This document shows, one piece after another, positions 13,542 to 27,700 of a DNA stretch of 64,000 nucleotides. Origin of the DNA: Synchiropus splendidus (taxonomy: Eukaryota > Chordata > Actinopteri > Syngnathiformes > Callionymidae). Numbering within the stretch: the first letter of the stretch is position 1; every line of letters begins with the position of its first letter. Position numbers and translations under genes: made by a program. Under the pieces are notes generated by a model. That model was not told the origin of the DNA. It made no database searches and was given only the letters and a program-made list of their open reading frames with translations. The DNA lies in the NCBI RefSeq assembly GCF_027744825.2, contig NC_071347.1, positions 18,230,001 to 18,294,000 on the forward strand. The letters are read 5' to 3'.

Positions 13542-16500
13542 GACCATGCATGCTACAATCTGACACATTCGGTCCTGAAAGTGTTGGGTTTTCTAACACA
13601 CATTCGCTTACACTGCTCTGTGGGTGGCGCTATGAACCACTTCCGTTGCCAAAATACGCATGTATACGCATGACTATTGAACGGATCTGCACACATAACA
13701 AACGTAGGGCAATAATATGGGGTTTAAAATAATAAAAATGTGGCAGCAACTGAGGAGCTTAGCACTCACTTTGGGTGCTTTTTTGATTTACTCCATAAGA
13801 CACAACATTTCAGTTGGAAAAATAAATTGACCAGACCAAACGCAAACAATGGGGAGAGAAAGTCGCTGCCAGAGTCAGCATGAGGAAAGCAGGTTTCCAC
13901 TCCAAGCAGATGAGAAGAATTGGCTGAGACGCTAAATGATATCCAGCAAACCTAATTAACAACACAGATTGGACTCGTGGTGGGTTTGTGTGTCCAGTGT
14001 GACATGAATTCCCAGCACAGTGATTCAAGTTGGGAGGGTGATAAGCAACAATGGTCGAATTCTTCACTGTGCTGCAGAGGTTCTGATCACACAGACAGAC
14101 AGAAATTGCAGGAATCCATTCACTATTGTTTCACCTCGTGTCTCGAGTGTTGGCGCTTCAAATATGAGGCGAAGGCATGGGGTGAGGAACCGCCTCCACA
14201 GCCCCTCACAGATAAAGACTTTTATTTTTTGATGCTTAGTTTTATAATCGGGGCAAACACACATCAGCATTTCAAACCTGCACCACACTGTATTGGCTGA
14301 AAAGACCGACTGAGGTGCACTGAATTCCATCTGCTGGTTTTCCAGGAGCCTCACATGCCGCAGAGCTCGCTGGTGAACTCACCAAAATTGTCCAAAAGGT
14401 TCTTCAGAGGCCTGACTCCTTAGAAACAACCCTAACAATGAACTGATGATGAAGAGCGACGCGGTCGACTCTTCCCTTCCAGGGTGAGAGTTGAGAAGGA
14501 AAATCTTCCAGTGACTCATTTCATATATGATTTGGCGGCATCAGAGCCCTTTAATGATTGGAAATGAGTTCTTCGTGTTTGTTCCTTCAGGACATTAAAG
14601 AGACGACAGTGCAGAGACAGAAGTGATCATGAGAAGCACGCTGTTTATTTCCTGCTACATACACTTGTCTCTTGTCATAAATCCGCAACATTCAAACCCC
14701 CATGTGCCACCATGATAAAACTCAGGTGCTACCTGTCCCTCGGCATCTCGTGGGTCCTTCACGCTGCTTCCTTACTTCCTGGTTCTTTATAAACGTGACA
14801 CTCTGTGACGGCATTCTTGCCTTTGAGACCATGACAAACAGGTTGCGGCACCACCTTTTTTCAGGCACTGGGAAGGCGGCATTGGCAAACTGTTGAGTAG
14901 AAACCTTTACAAGTCATCAATCCTGCTTATATTTTTTTAAAACACATTGGTTCACTGCTGTTCAATGGCTTGTGTGGCAACAGACTATCCTCCATGCTGA
15001 GATGCGGCATACGTTCATTCCCATATTGTGTGGTACATGTTGGACGCCATGTAATGCACAGTGCCGTCAGGTTGTGTGGGACGTGTGTGGGGCGGCGGCA
15101 GAGGTATTAAAAAGTCTTCTGGAGCCAGAGAGACAAAGACACTCCTGGGCAGTGCTGCTGTGGCAGGCGCCGCTATTGTTTGTTGTTTGTGTTTTTTCAA
15201 GAAGCAATCCAGCCTCCTGCCAAACACAAACCCTGTGCATCGGGCCGCGTCCCAAACACACTGCTGCATAATGTAGTGCCACCATGGTGTGATACATGTG
15301 CAGCATTTTACTGCAGGCATCAAATGACCTCAGGGACCGCAGCAGTAGTGAGCTGCTTCCTATAGGGGGCGTCTGTGCTTGGAGTGCAGCCCGGCTTGTT
15401 ATTTTCTTAGGCATAGCTTCTCATGTACAGCTGTGTGTGTGTGTGTTGTGTCTGAGATTTTTCATAGGATTCGATATAAACTCGTCATTGGAAAGCAAAT
15501 CTGCGGGAGAAGCAATGTGTAGAAAAAACATAAATTATTCATTGTTAAGGCTATGTTTAATTCTTATGTTAAATGAATCTGAAAATCATTCGTGTTCTTT
15601 TTCACCCGTGTGAAATATAAATATTCATCTGTCCTTGTGTTTGGCTTTAAAAGGTGTTTTTTTTTTTTTGTTTTTTTTTAAAGATAACAACCTCATATTA
15701 TGAATGCAAATACACAAGCGCACACTGAGTCTGGATGCACAACAGAGGCATATTAGCATGATCTGCCATTGGAGAAATGTAAATTCATTTCAGAGGACTG
15801 TGAATATCACGCGGATAAAATCCCTCCTTTGCGACGCCGTCGTGTGATTTCATGCATCTGTGGTCGTGCTCCGGCATGGTATCACGTACATATATGTCTC
15901 CCAACTGTGCCGGGGGTCTCTGGTGTGCTGCTCACAGAGAGTCAAAGACAGGTGACGCAGGATGTGCTTCAGCGCAGAAACATGATGTCTGACTCTGATT
16001 TGTTGACAAAAGTGAGGAGGATTCTCATTTTAGCCTGGAGCTAATAATAAATCTCCATCGGCTTTGGCACCAGCACATGCTCATATCATGACATTTGTTT
16101 CCTGTCCAGACTCATTTGTGGAGAAAATATTGGATAGATGGTGAATAAGACAAGAAAGTGAGTGACCTTTATCAAAACAGCACACATACACTTGGACTCC
16201 TTTTGCGTCTGGATTGGGCTGTGAAACACACAGGTGCCTTTTTCAGTTGCCTCCAAAAACCTTTCATGCAGGATGAGTCACTTTATTCAAGTTAGAGAAA
16301 AGTACATTACACTGTCATTAACGTCTACTTTGATCCCAAAACGCACTGCAGCAGTTTGAATTAATGATTGAAAAATGAATTGATCCTTAATATATTGATC
16401 CTAATAAAGTGTGGTTTTGCTTTTCAGCACGACCCTTTGCAAAGCGTGGCCCTTAGGCTTCATTTATGTATTTATTATTATGATTATTATTATATTTTGT

Positions 16501-17034
16501 TCACTATTGCATGTTGTTCCTCTTTGGTGGGATCCTCACTGACCGATACAGATGATACTGATGTGGTCCGTGTGAAATGATCTACCTGAGCACTCATTTT
16601 TTGCATTTCATTTTCAAGCTGAATAACTAAAAAAAAAAAATTTTTCTAATTCTGTACATAATTATTTTGTTTTTATTTCACCACCAAAATGACTTGTAAA
16701 GTTTCAAATGGATTTCCAAGAAATGTTCAATTAAAATAATAATAATAATAATAAAAATAATAATAGGTTTTGCCTCTGAATGACCTGCTCAGGTTCAACT
16801 GGATTGTGTGCCACCTCCAGTTCATTTCTTAACTACTGGCTTCAGAAAGGAAGTGAATGGTCATATTCAACCCCAAATGACCGTGTCACAGCCGACTCAT
16901 TGAAGCAGATTTGAGGTGACGGTGATGAACACCCGGTTCAAGGAGACACAACTGTCCACATCAGCAATGTTTCATGTTGTTTGGCTGAGCACAGGGATCT
17001 TCCATCATCATCCTCACACTGTAGTTTTAGTAGT
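13542..17034. other. gnrhr upstream flank, non-coding
   Basis: No gene recognised. It holds a 46-bp segment (15297-15342) repeated at 18636-18681 in intron 1, T-rich and A-rich runs (15657-15680, 16629-16642) and an (AAT)n patch (16734-16763). Confidence 0.55.
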
Positions 17035-17184
17035 TTCTTCTTCTTCTTCTTCTTCTCCTTCTTCTTCTTCTTCTTCTTCTTCTTCTTCTTCTTCTTCTTC
17101 TTCTTCTTCTTCTTCATTATTATTATTATTATTATAGTATATTATAGTATTCTTATTATTATAGTATTATTATAGTATTATTAT
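17035..17184 (+). repeat. (TTC)n then ATT-rich simple repeat upstream of the promoter
   Basis: About 81 bp of nearly pure TTC, with one TCC interruption, runs from 17035 to 17115. It is followed to 17184 by ATT and TATAGTAT repeats. It is a strict polypyrimidine tract (GAA on the other strand) directly beside the GC-rich promoter block. The poly-Ser and poly-Phe open frames it creates are not genes. Confidence 0.95.
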
Positions 17185-17189
17185 CAAGC

Positions 17190-17478
17190 GTAATTTTGCG
17201 CAGAAACTCCGGTGACAGCGTTGAAAAAGCGGCAGCTCCAGCTGTCAATGGTAGATCTCCGCTGAAAGCAAACGGAGGGCGTCTCCACTTGTCTGGATGT
17301 GGAAGAATTTCCTGGGTGGGTGTTTCTAGATCGCTCCACCTGTCGCGGGCGCGCTGCCCCCGGTGGCTCACCAGAGATGCTCGTCAGGTTGTGACACCTA
17401 CTTCGGAGGATGAGGACGGAACCGACTGACTCCAGCTCTCATTCGAACCCGAACTGTCTGCGCTCATCCTAATTGCAG
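17190..17478 (+). promoter_or_regulatory. gnrhr: GC-rich promoter region and likely non-coding first exon
   Basis: The AT-rich flank gives way abruptly to CpG-containing, GC-rich DNA. The block ends in AATTGCAG/GTAAGT at 17478/17479, a near-consensus splice donor. The next good acceptor is TTTTATTAAG at 17601 after a T-rich run, which would make a 123-bp intron (17479-17601) ahead of the ATG at 17636. I see no TATA box at a convincing place. I therefore infer a CpG-type promoter with a 5' UTR exon inside this block. If the small intron is retained, an out-of-frame upstream ATG at 17568 would open a 10-codon uORF. There is no transcript evidence, so exon boundaries are predictions. Confidence 0.5.
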
Positions 17479-17635
17479 GTAAGTATTCACGCGTGTGGAG
17501 GTGCGCGCTGAGGAGGGTCAGGAATGGCACTTGGATTCAGTGTTTAGTTGGGCTTTTCGAGCTGCAGATGATCCAGGTGAGATTTTTTTTCTTTTATTAA
17601 GCGCTGGTTCTGTGTCCTGGCCGGAGAAGTCCATC

Positions 17636-18130
17636 ATGTTCCACCAGATGACGGACCCGGCGGGGAACGGCAGCTGCAACAGGAGCGCGCACTCGGACGC
17701 GCTCCAGCTGCCCACTTTCTCCACGGCGGCCAAAGTGCGCGTGATCATCACCTTCATCCTGTGCGCGGTCTCCGCCGTCTGCAACCTGGCGGTCCTGTGG
17801 GCGGCCAGCAACGGGGGCAAGCGCAAGTCCCACGTGCGGATCCTGATCATGAACCTGACCGTGGCCGACCTGCTGGTGACTTTCATCGTGATGCCCGTGG
17901 ACGCGGCGTGGAACATCACGGTGCAGTGGCAGGCTGGGGACGCCGCCTGCCGGCTGCTCATGTTCCTCAAGCTGGTGGCCATGTACTCCTGCGCCTTCGT
18001 CACCGTGGTCATCAGCCTGGACCGGCAGTCGGCCATCCTCAACCCTCTGGGCATCAGCGAGGCCAAGAGGAAGAGTAAAGTCATGCTGAGCGTGGCGTGG
18101 ACCATGAGCGTGGTGCTGTCTCTGCCCCAG
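17636..18130 (+). CDS. gnrhr: GnRH receptor coding exon 1 (N-terminus to TM4)
   Basis: This exon encodes residues 1-165. The ATG at 17636 is chosen because no earlier in-frame ATG exists in the open frame and it has A at -3. A second in-frame ATG lies at 17648 in weaker context. The N-terminal domain has glycosylation sequons at N11 and N15, and N92 lies in the WNITVQW loop motif. Residues that bind ligand in mammalian receptors have counterparts here: Asp in MPVDAAW (D89), Lys in FLKLVAMY (K112) and Arg in the AKVRV stretch (R35). TM1-TM3 are complete and TM4 is nearly so. The exon ends SLPQ with a CAG/GTAAGA donor at 18131, phase 0. It is markedly GC- and CpG-rich compared with the flanking DNA. 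The antisense open frames across it are by-products of that composition. Confidence 0.96.
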
Positions 18131-18578
18131 GTAAGACAAGGAGGAACTTTTTAGACTGGACCCAAGTCATGAAATCACGTCACAGCGGCTCAGAATGTTC
18201 CATGAGTCAGCAGCCAAGTCTTTATTCATCCATTATTGATTTGTGAATTATATTTATCTGAGCACATATTAAGTCACATATGTCCCAAATGATATATATT
18301 TAACTTTACTATTTTTCCTTATCAAAATTTAAAAAAAAAATCCAGAATATTTTTTCTACAACCAAGAAAAACTTGCCGTTTATTTATTCAATTTTACCTG
18401 CAAAACACATTCTTGTTCACCTTTATTTATTTAAATTTTATGAAACCACTAGTGCATTGATTAAAAAGAATATATTTGTGCTGCTGCTGTGCCTTTGCAG
18501 GATACATTGAAATCGACAATTAAAAAAAAACATTTTCCAGAGCATCATCATGAGTATAATTAAGAAGAAGAAGAAAAA

Positions 18579-18638
<60 letters not shown>

Positions 18639-18696
18639 GCAGCATTTTACTGCAGGCATCAAATGACCTCAGGGGCCGCAGTATGTTTTTATATAT

Positions 18697-18794
<98 letters not shown>

Positions 18795-21700
18795 TAATTA
18801 TGCTCATGATGATGCTCTGGAAAATGGTGACTCAAGTTAGGTGCTTTATTACACTGTTACTGTCAGTTTCATTGGTTGTGTGCTGTTGCTGCAGCCAGTG
18901 TTCGGAGGAGCCTGCAACTACGTGCCACTCTGTTGTATCTGTTGACAAATGACCGTCTTTGCACCACTATTTGAGCACATGCTGTTGTGTAACATACAAG
19001 CCTATAAATAAGTCCAGCCCCAGTCAGATGGAGTGGCATTAGAGGAAGTGTTGCATGGGCAGAGGAGTGTCAAAAGGATCGGCAAGCTGGAGTGTTCTGA
19101 TGCAAAAGGCCAGTCAAGTCGCAGTAATACTTAAAGAAAGGCTGAAATACTGATGACTCAAGGTTATTTTTGGCTGTGGAATGTGAGTTTGTGACGACTG
19201 TGAGGTCCTGGAGTCTACAACTCCCAGGTTAATGACACCTTGCTGTCTGTTGGCGGCTGTCACGAGGAATTGCAGTTTGCCAAAAATCCCATCACAACGT
19301 GGACAGAAAAATCCTGGGTGGCATGTGAAGGTGTCAGAAGTCTCCTGCAGCTGAAACAACCAGCGCTTCTCCAACTGAGGTTTCTATTCTGAGTGTGAAA
19401 GTGCTGCCGGTGTCCACAAAGTTCTCAACCATAGATTCATTGCACTCAAGAAAGTATCGAGACTGAGTCACAAAAAAAACACAGCCCTCTCCACTGTTAT
19501 TAGCAGGTGGATTTTTACCAGGTTTTATTTCTCTAGAGCAAAATACAGCAAAATAGAGGTAAATTAAATGAACTTACAATTGTTATCCTGTTGTTTTTTG
19601 CACTCTATGAACTAATCTGTGGAGAAAAAGCGACTCAGTCCAGCTGATTCATTACGTGGCTGTGGACAAAAACAAACTCAAAATCCATAACGCTCAGTGT
19701 GGATTTATTGGTTCATGAAGTTGCTGTCTTGTCAGTTCAAAAGCAGACACAACGTACTCACCCAGTTACCTTCACTGCTTCATTCCTATTAACAGCAAAA
19801 CTGCCTCTTGTGCATTGAATTTTCACTGTTTTTCATCTTGAATTATTTACGGTGTTGACATTTCCAGTATTTACAAGGCTTAGATTTGGTCTCAAAGAGG
19901 CGTCACAAACATTGATTCTTCCCGGAGATGTCAAATGAAAATTGCATCAGGGGCATTCATGATGACTTTTCAGTTGTAGCTTGTCTCCCACGGAGACGGT
20001 GGGACATTCATGTGCCTACATTTCGGGAGCTGTCTGGGTGTCAGCGGGGCTGTCAGGTTTGAAGCGTTCCGCATCTGAAGCCACCTAACCACCCGTCACA
20101 TCTCACACAAACTCGTCTGAGGAGAGAAGAGGCAAACACATTAGAAAATGTGTTTAAGAATTCCAACCTTGGAATTCCAGTGTGGGACTGGCATCCACAG
20201 CAACACACTCACTAGACTTTGAACTGGCGCACGTTTCACCTCTTGACCCCGTGGGGCTAGCGTTTGGCCATGGGGTGGCGCTCCTTTCCGTCCCTACTGT
20301 CAGGCACGGTGACTAAAGCCACATAAGATGCTATATATGTCAAGAGACATCCAGCTTGAAGTAACCATGATGCCCATCCTTCTTGCTTCCCAACTGCTCC
20401 TTCTGTCACTTGGTAGGAGAAACACTTGACTCCTTTGAAACTCCTATGGGGGAGGTGGACTTCGGCGTCAACATTGGTCACAAATGTTGTCAGAACATGA
20501 CTGACATCATTGAGGACTGTGCTTGACTGCTTGACTCCTAACTAGCATAAAGTGACTCAAACTGATCCCCACAAATTAAGCTAGCTCCAACTGTAACAGC
20601 TGCTGTTTTGAATTTTGATGAGAATCTGCAGTTGATCCCTGAATTATTGCGGGCGTTATTTTACAGAAGTATCTGCAATATCGGGAAGCAGAAACCATAT
20701 TTTTAACGTTAATTCTGTACTATAAAGCACACCGGAATATTAGTTTGCACCCATTAAATCTAAGACAGAAAACAGATTTTGTTCATACATAAGCCGCACT
20801 GGTATTATTATATATATTATTATAAATCCACTACGGTGCAGTGGTGCTGTCTGCACCGTAGAAAGGTCAGTGGTGCACCAGGCTTACGAATGCACGAGTT
20901 CCGACACCACAGCTGCTCGCCTGTGATTTCATCGGTTTGACGTGACAAGGCTGAATATTTCTTCTATATTTGACGTGTTGAGGAGTTTCATGATCACTAC
21001 AATAGTAACCGTGGGAAGACACATCCATATCTTGGCTGTTTTTGCCCCGATTTTGCTCCTTCCAGACCAAGGATAGAAAACACCTGACACTGTTATCTCT
21101 TGTACAATTATTCTCTTGAAGAATCTTTGGAGTGCCCTGATACTCATATATGTTAAATATGTTCAATGCTTATGACTAAAAATATTCATGTGTGGGGAGA
21201 GCCGATCGCTCCCAACTTGAACCGGAATGCCAGTGAAGAAGCGATCCAACTTATGATACTGGCGGCAATAAAAATTCTCAAGCGGTCCTCACCTGGTCCC
21301 TTCTGTTCAGGTGTCCCAATGGAAACTTAAGAATTTAGCTCTGCGAGCAGTGGACCTATTTCTCCTGTCATTTAGCTATACACCTGTATATATATCCTTT
21401 TTTTACTAGCTTCATCTGCCAAATCCCAGTCTCTAAAGGCTTCTCTTTGTCTGAGGTTTGTAACAGCCTGAAGAAAATAACTGACATAGAAGTGCATGCT
21501 GTAGGAGTCCAACAAAGAATATTTTTAGTGGAGATGGAACCAGGCTTCAGTGGAGGTGAAAACTGTGGGATTCAATTCTGCTGTGCCACCAAGGATGGCA
21601 GCCATGGCTACCAGCCATGAGCCACACGGACTGAAAACAAACAAATAAAAGCTAGTTTTTCTTGTTGGCTTTCTTGGTACTGTTGGGTCTTCACTGAGGG

Positions 21701-24700
21701 CTTCAGTGAAGGCCAGTAAAATAAATCAAAAGAAGAATTACCATTGTGGCAGACAGCATTAGGCCATTGTAAGTGGCCGAAATGATCAGTGGGAGGTGAA
21801 CGTGGATTGGTTCACTTGAAGATTTCACGTCCTCCCCATGAGGCCTTGTCAGTCAGGTCATGTTTGTGAGATAGCGCAGTCATCACGGAACCAAACCAGG
21901 CGTCTGTCACCAGCAGGCTCCCTCAGTTCTCATGGTCCGGAGCTCAGCCTCCAGCCAGCTGAACAGAGCAGGGATGGTCATGAATAATAATATAATGAAC
22001 AGCGATTTGCCATTCAGAACCCTCTGTTGGCGTTCAAACTTCATCCGTCTTTATTCAAAGCCTTGGTCTGTGCAAGGCAATCTGAAGGAGCTCATCTTCA
22101 CCTGAACATGGACGCCGCGTGCCTGGCGTTAATGGCGCGTGGCGGATATATTTCTTTCACAGGATGTCTGGCTGTGATGAAATAAATAACGCTTTAAATT
22201 GGCTGAGCTGCAGCTCCGACTGAGCCGTCGGCCTTCGCTGTTATTTTGTCAAATGAAGCTTGATGCTGAGTTTCCTGTTCTTTTGCCTCAAATGGAAAAG
22301 GAAGCATCAGAAATGTGACCATAATTTGTCTGGTCTTTCACCTGGTCTCAGTAGTGCCTCGGCGTGTCGTCGAAATGGCTTGAGTCTCCGCCTTCTGTCG
22401 TACGACTTGGAGCCCAAAGGTCACTGTCCCCATGTTGGTGTTTGCTTTGTGCGTCTTTTTAGCAGTTGGTATTTTGGGGCCCATCCAGTGGCAGCCCTGC
22501 TCTTTTTTAGAGTCTGACCAACAGCTTCTATGTTGTGAATCCACTTCTGAGCAATAACAGACTCAAGTTGCACAAATGGACGGCAAATGAACGCGGAATT
22601 GTGGTTTAATAAAGTGAATTCTTGATGTTAATCTGAGTCATAGAATGAATGAACCCCACATGTCTTGAGTCCTACACATGTGAATGGGTCCTTGTGATTC
22701 AAGGCTTTGACTAGATGAGGCTTTAACCGCTGAAGCTGATGGGGTCATGTATTCCAGGAGGGACTGGATAAAGGGTGCGGCGCCTGCTGACATGAGGAGG
22801 CTGTCGTAGTGAGGAAAGAGCTGAGCCAAAAGGCTAAGGTCAAGAGTGATTTAAAAGACTGGAGGGACTTTTTAACCGATGTAGATTAGATTAGATTAAT
22901 GTAAAAAAAAAATACTGTTACGATAAACAATATTTAAATATACTGTACAAAGTGGGAGTGCACGATTATGGCCAGAATGATAATCCAGATTATTTTTGAT
23001 CAATATTCTAATCATGATTTTTTGCAGGATGCTTTGGGAAAGCATTTTATTTTATTTTATTTTATTTTATTTTATTTTTTGTGCATCACTTTCAAAAAAA
23101 GGGGAAGTGTGTCAACAACTTTCAATTGAATAAATGATAATGAATATGAATAAATACACATGAAAGAAAACTACTTGAAGGTGACTGAAGGTGATGCACT
23201 GATGGTGAATAAATGTGTTATTACAGGGTGCAATCACAAAGTGCAATTCAAATGAAAAAAGTGACAAGATAAAGGAATGAATACAGTCCTAATGTCCCTC
23301 ACTGCTTCCCATATCGTGCTAGCTTGGCCATTCAGCCTGTGACTTGCATGAAACAATGTGTAGCAAGCGTCGTGCAGGTGCGTTCGGGACTATTTTATCC
23401 ATCCTGTTCCTCATTGAAACCCAGTTTGTCGCCATGTTAGCATCCGCCACACACACTGTCCTCACTCTGGGGGGCGGGTCACATGACAGTGATTGACAGG
23501 TCTCCATCTGACGCCGCAGTGCTGTTTTATTATGTTTAATGTGAGACCTGAAAATTCTCTCAGACTGTCTCCAAAATAGGTTGCAAACATGCGAGCGACT
23601 GTGAGGTTCATGGAAGTGACCTAGAAGAGCATGAGGAGAGTAGGGAGGGGGTGCAGGAGGCGGACTGGTGCTGCTGTTTCACCTGGTCCCAGCTGGGCAG
23701 GAAGCCCTCGACAGCTGTTCTGGTTAGAACTGAGGCTGGACTCTGGTGAAGCATTTAGCGCCAGTGAAACAGGTCACACACGTGACAAACCGTGTCTCCA
23801 GTTTTCCAAAACCTAATGGCATCAAGTGGAGCCCCAAACCGAAAAGACCGGCGTGTAAACATCTCCGAATCACCGGCCGCTGACTCAGTTCAGCGGGCTG
23901 CCAGTGAGCGACTCGATATTTCAAAAGGAGACGTCAACATGAGAAGACTTTCAAAAGAAACTTCGGAGAGGTTATTGTTTATTTCTTCAGATCCTACCGG
24001 CCTGCGATGGCCAACTGTTCTCTGTATTCTATTAGCATCGTTTTGAGAAGTTATCCACACTGAGGCACGTGGTTTCATACTTTTTAGCGACTGAGTTAAA
24101 AGTTTGTTTTCACCAAACTCTCCTGTCACAGTCGAAACAAACAGGCTTTTGAAATAAAGTCCAGTTCCTGTCCTTGCCTCCGCCGCTGACCCCAGTACGT
24201 GTTTGAACTGGTGCCTCAGAAAACCAGTGAGTCACTCATGTGTTTCGAATTGCAGCCTCTCTGCTCTGTTCGCTCGCCGGCTCATTCATGCAGCCCGCTC
24301 TCAGTCCTGGTGCGGCAAGTGTGTTCATTCATAACTCAAGTCTGCACACGGTGAGGCTGTGCATGAGCCACAGGACCCAGGAGGACAGCTGAATATTCAG
24401 TGATGGAATAACAAGTTGCTTTTTCTAGTTATTGATGCTTCGTTCAGGACATTTTGACCTCATTTTGAGTCCATTAGCTTTTGTACCATTTGAATCATTA
24501 AGAACAAATAAATGGGCAAGTCCAACTGGGTGGAGGTCCCAGGGCCGACCCAGGACACTTGTACCTCATTCATACTGTGACTGCCAGGATTATGACCACA
24601 GTATGACGGTGTTGCTGCCAATAAAGTTGGATGGGCCGAGTCCTTGGTTAGTGAGAAGCCCAGAGCTGGATCTGACGTTAGAGGGCTGAAGGCAAAGCTG

Positions 24701-27700
24701 ATGCTGATAAACACTCATGTCTACTGCGAGGCTGCTTGGCCGGGGCGACCCCATCATCATCCTCAAAACTCTCAGTACTCTTGGTGCCGCCCAGAAAATG
24801 TGGAAGTCTGGACCTCTGTGTTCCAGCTGCTGCCCACACGACCTAACAGAGGGCGGTTTGGGTTTTTCCTCCTCATTTTTTTCTCTATGAATCTCTGAAA
24901 TTACTTGAATAAAAGAATGAGATGCCGGTGTCGCACAAATGTACAAACCGTGAAAGCCGTTTTATACCTCGACAAAAGTGGCGCAGATGAGCTTTGATCC
25001 TTTCAGTCTTAACTTGGAAAAATAAAGCGATTTCATTCCCCGACACAGAGGTTGCCCCAGACTCAAGAGTTTACATCTTTTGAAGTAGAAAGTACTGCTA
25101 AATTTCTCCTGATATCTTGTTAGCGAGGATGTTTTTGACATCCATTTCTTTTGTTGCTCTGACAGACGAGGGGGAAGATGGCAGAGATCAAGTCTTTAAT
25201 TCATGTCCAGCCACCTGGAGTTGTTGCAGCGGCACTGAGAGGCTGACAGTCATTTCCTGTGTCAGAGCAGCACGGCTTCATGAGGATGAGGCTAAATATC
25301 GGTGGTGTAAGACCCTTGTTCTGTGATGGATACAGTCAAAGACTCACCGTAAATGGTATGAAAACAGAGTCTCCCTTTAAACAAGCAGGACACTCGGGTG
25401 ATTGAGACTCACAGAACACCTGTTTTATTAAAATGCAAATAGCACACAGAAGAATAAAGTGAAAGGAAATTGAAATCAATATTCCTTAAGTAAAAAAATA
25501 GTATGATTATTTTGTTTACAACAGAAGCCAAGAAGAATTTGATGTTGATTTTTGTGTGCATAGTTCTGATCAAGTGATGTAAAGATAGATGTTAAAATGA
25601 ATAAATAAAATGAAAAAGCAGGTCATGGGAGGGCAAAGTTTCCTGTGGGGCCAAGGGAGGGATCAAGAAACGGAGCATTAATGTGAAGGGAAAAGGTATA
25701 AAATACATCCTAAAGTAACAAATACAAGTGAGGAAAAAAGTGAAAATGATTATTATCACCTGCCTGTTCTTAAAAATAGGCTACAATTGTGATGAAAACA
25801 TACTGTTTAATTTTATATACATGCAATTTTAAGATTTACAATTGAAATTAGAAAAGAATTGGAAACATGAATATATAGACATGATTGAACTGAACTGAAA
25901 TACTTAAGTTACTTCTTTTATTTATCTTAGACATTTAATATGATCAAAAAAAGAAAAGTGAAAGATGAAATATGGAAGTCAAGATATATATTAAGGAAGG
26001 GATAAGCAATAAATCATGAAAGTAAATGACCATTTAAAAGTTGAAATTTCAAGTATAATAATTATAATGATAAAATAAATATATATATATATATATAAAA
26101 ATACACTGTATTATCATTTAACGGTTCCTTTGGCCCCAAAACAATGCTGACTCTCATATCATTTTTCTGCATTTATATGCGGCAAAATTGTCACAGATCT
26201 AATTTTAAGTTGAACGTTCATTCAATTGAGAAAAAGTAGGTCATAAAATAGTCAGGTAGAAGATGTCTGATTTGAGGTCCAAGGTTTCTCTCTGACCTCA
26301 GCACTACATTCATATTTCACGAAGAGTTTCTCGATGTTAAAGCTTTTGTTTTCACAAGAACAGAGGCCGAACATGCAGGGTTCAGACTGGGATAACAGGA
26401 ATGACTGAATGTATGAGAAGCCACAGACAAGTCTGCTGAGGGACGCTGTCAAAACGTTCTATTCATAAATGTTTATATGTGTCATGTAACAACACTGGTG
26501 CCTGCAGTTGTCACAGAAGAATGTATTATCACGCAGTCGGCAATTTATCTTGAGTGATGAAAGCAGCAGAGGCCAGAAGCTAAAGTCTCCAGTGAGACAT
26601 CGGAGCTTTGGCTCCATGTGCGAGGCAGAGCCGAAGCCTTTGGATGGTTTTCTCGTGCTGCGGGCAGATGGCTCTGAGGTGCACAGAGGTCAGATTTGAA
26701 TGCTTGGTTGAATTTTGAGCAGCTCGAGCTAAGTCTCTTTAGAGAGAAAAAACGGCCTGTTTTACAGCGACATTGTTCACTGAGAGAGGGAGTCAGAGCT
26801 GGCCCCTCAGCAGCTGCGCTCCATGCTCAAATCAACTCATCTCATTCAATTTGGCGACTGAGCTTGAAGTCACAGCAGAGCCATGGATGCTCTGCGTGTT
26901 CGTCTCTGAATCCATAACTCACCCAAGCGCCCGCGTGTTGCAACTCTCAATCGCATGGTTTGAACATGATTCAGAATCCAGTTCCTCACTTTTCGTGTCT
27001 TTGCAACAACCGGCATTATTATTATCAGCTCACTTTTAAAGCATGTCCAGCATCAGTCAGTGTTTGGTCCAAGAAGTGCTTTTCAAAAAGCCCCAGCTCG
27101 CGGCAATGAGGTCCGACTTAACACTGGGTTGAGTGCTTCCACCTTGTGGCAGTATTTACTGTCTCCTTTCACTTGGATGTACATTCAGTTTAGCCAACAA
27201 ATCTGCCACCAAGATGTTTCATCTCCGCCCCTGGTTTGACATCTTTCTGGTCAGAAACCAACCAAGAACATTCTTAAAAACAAATATTTGGATAAAATAT
27301 TCTGTCACTAACCTTTTTAAAAAAATGCATTTTGTGTTGTCAAGTCATTTTTGATATGAACTGCAGTGCCCATAACTTAGCTTCCAAAGACAATCGTTTT
27401 TAAAAATTCTATTTTGAGGATTTATATATTTGCTTAAAAAACACTTATTTTCAATCTGGAATGAAATGTCAGTTTCCTCAAGAGAGTAAAATGTCCTTTT
27501 ATCTTATTTCCTTTTTTCCGCATTATTTTGTCCACAATCAAAATATTTAATTTTACTTTATTACTCATTGCCTCAGAGGAAGCCTGTAAAATAGTTGCAC
27601 AAATGCCAGGATGGTATAGTGTGTTTAACTTTACTGTCCATGATGTGATGGATGGCAACCTTCTGGTTCTCTACCAACATTTATCATACTTAAGTTGCTG

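Noticed and set aside
17518..18139. Antisense open frames of 180-195 codons over gnrhr exon 1
   Set aside because: They are shadows of the GC-rich coding exon; they have no motifs, and the sense strand encodes an obvious receptor.
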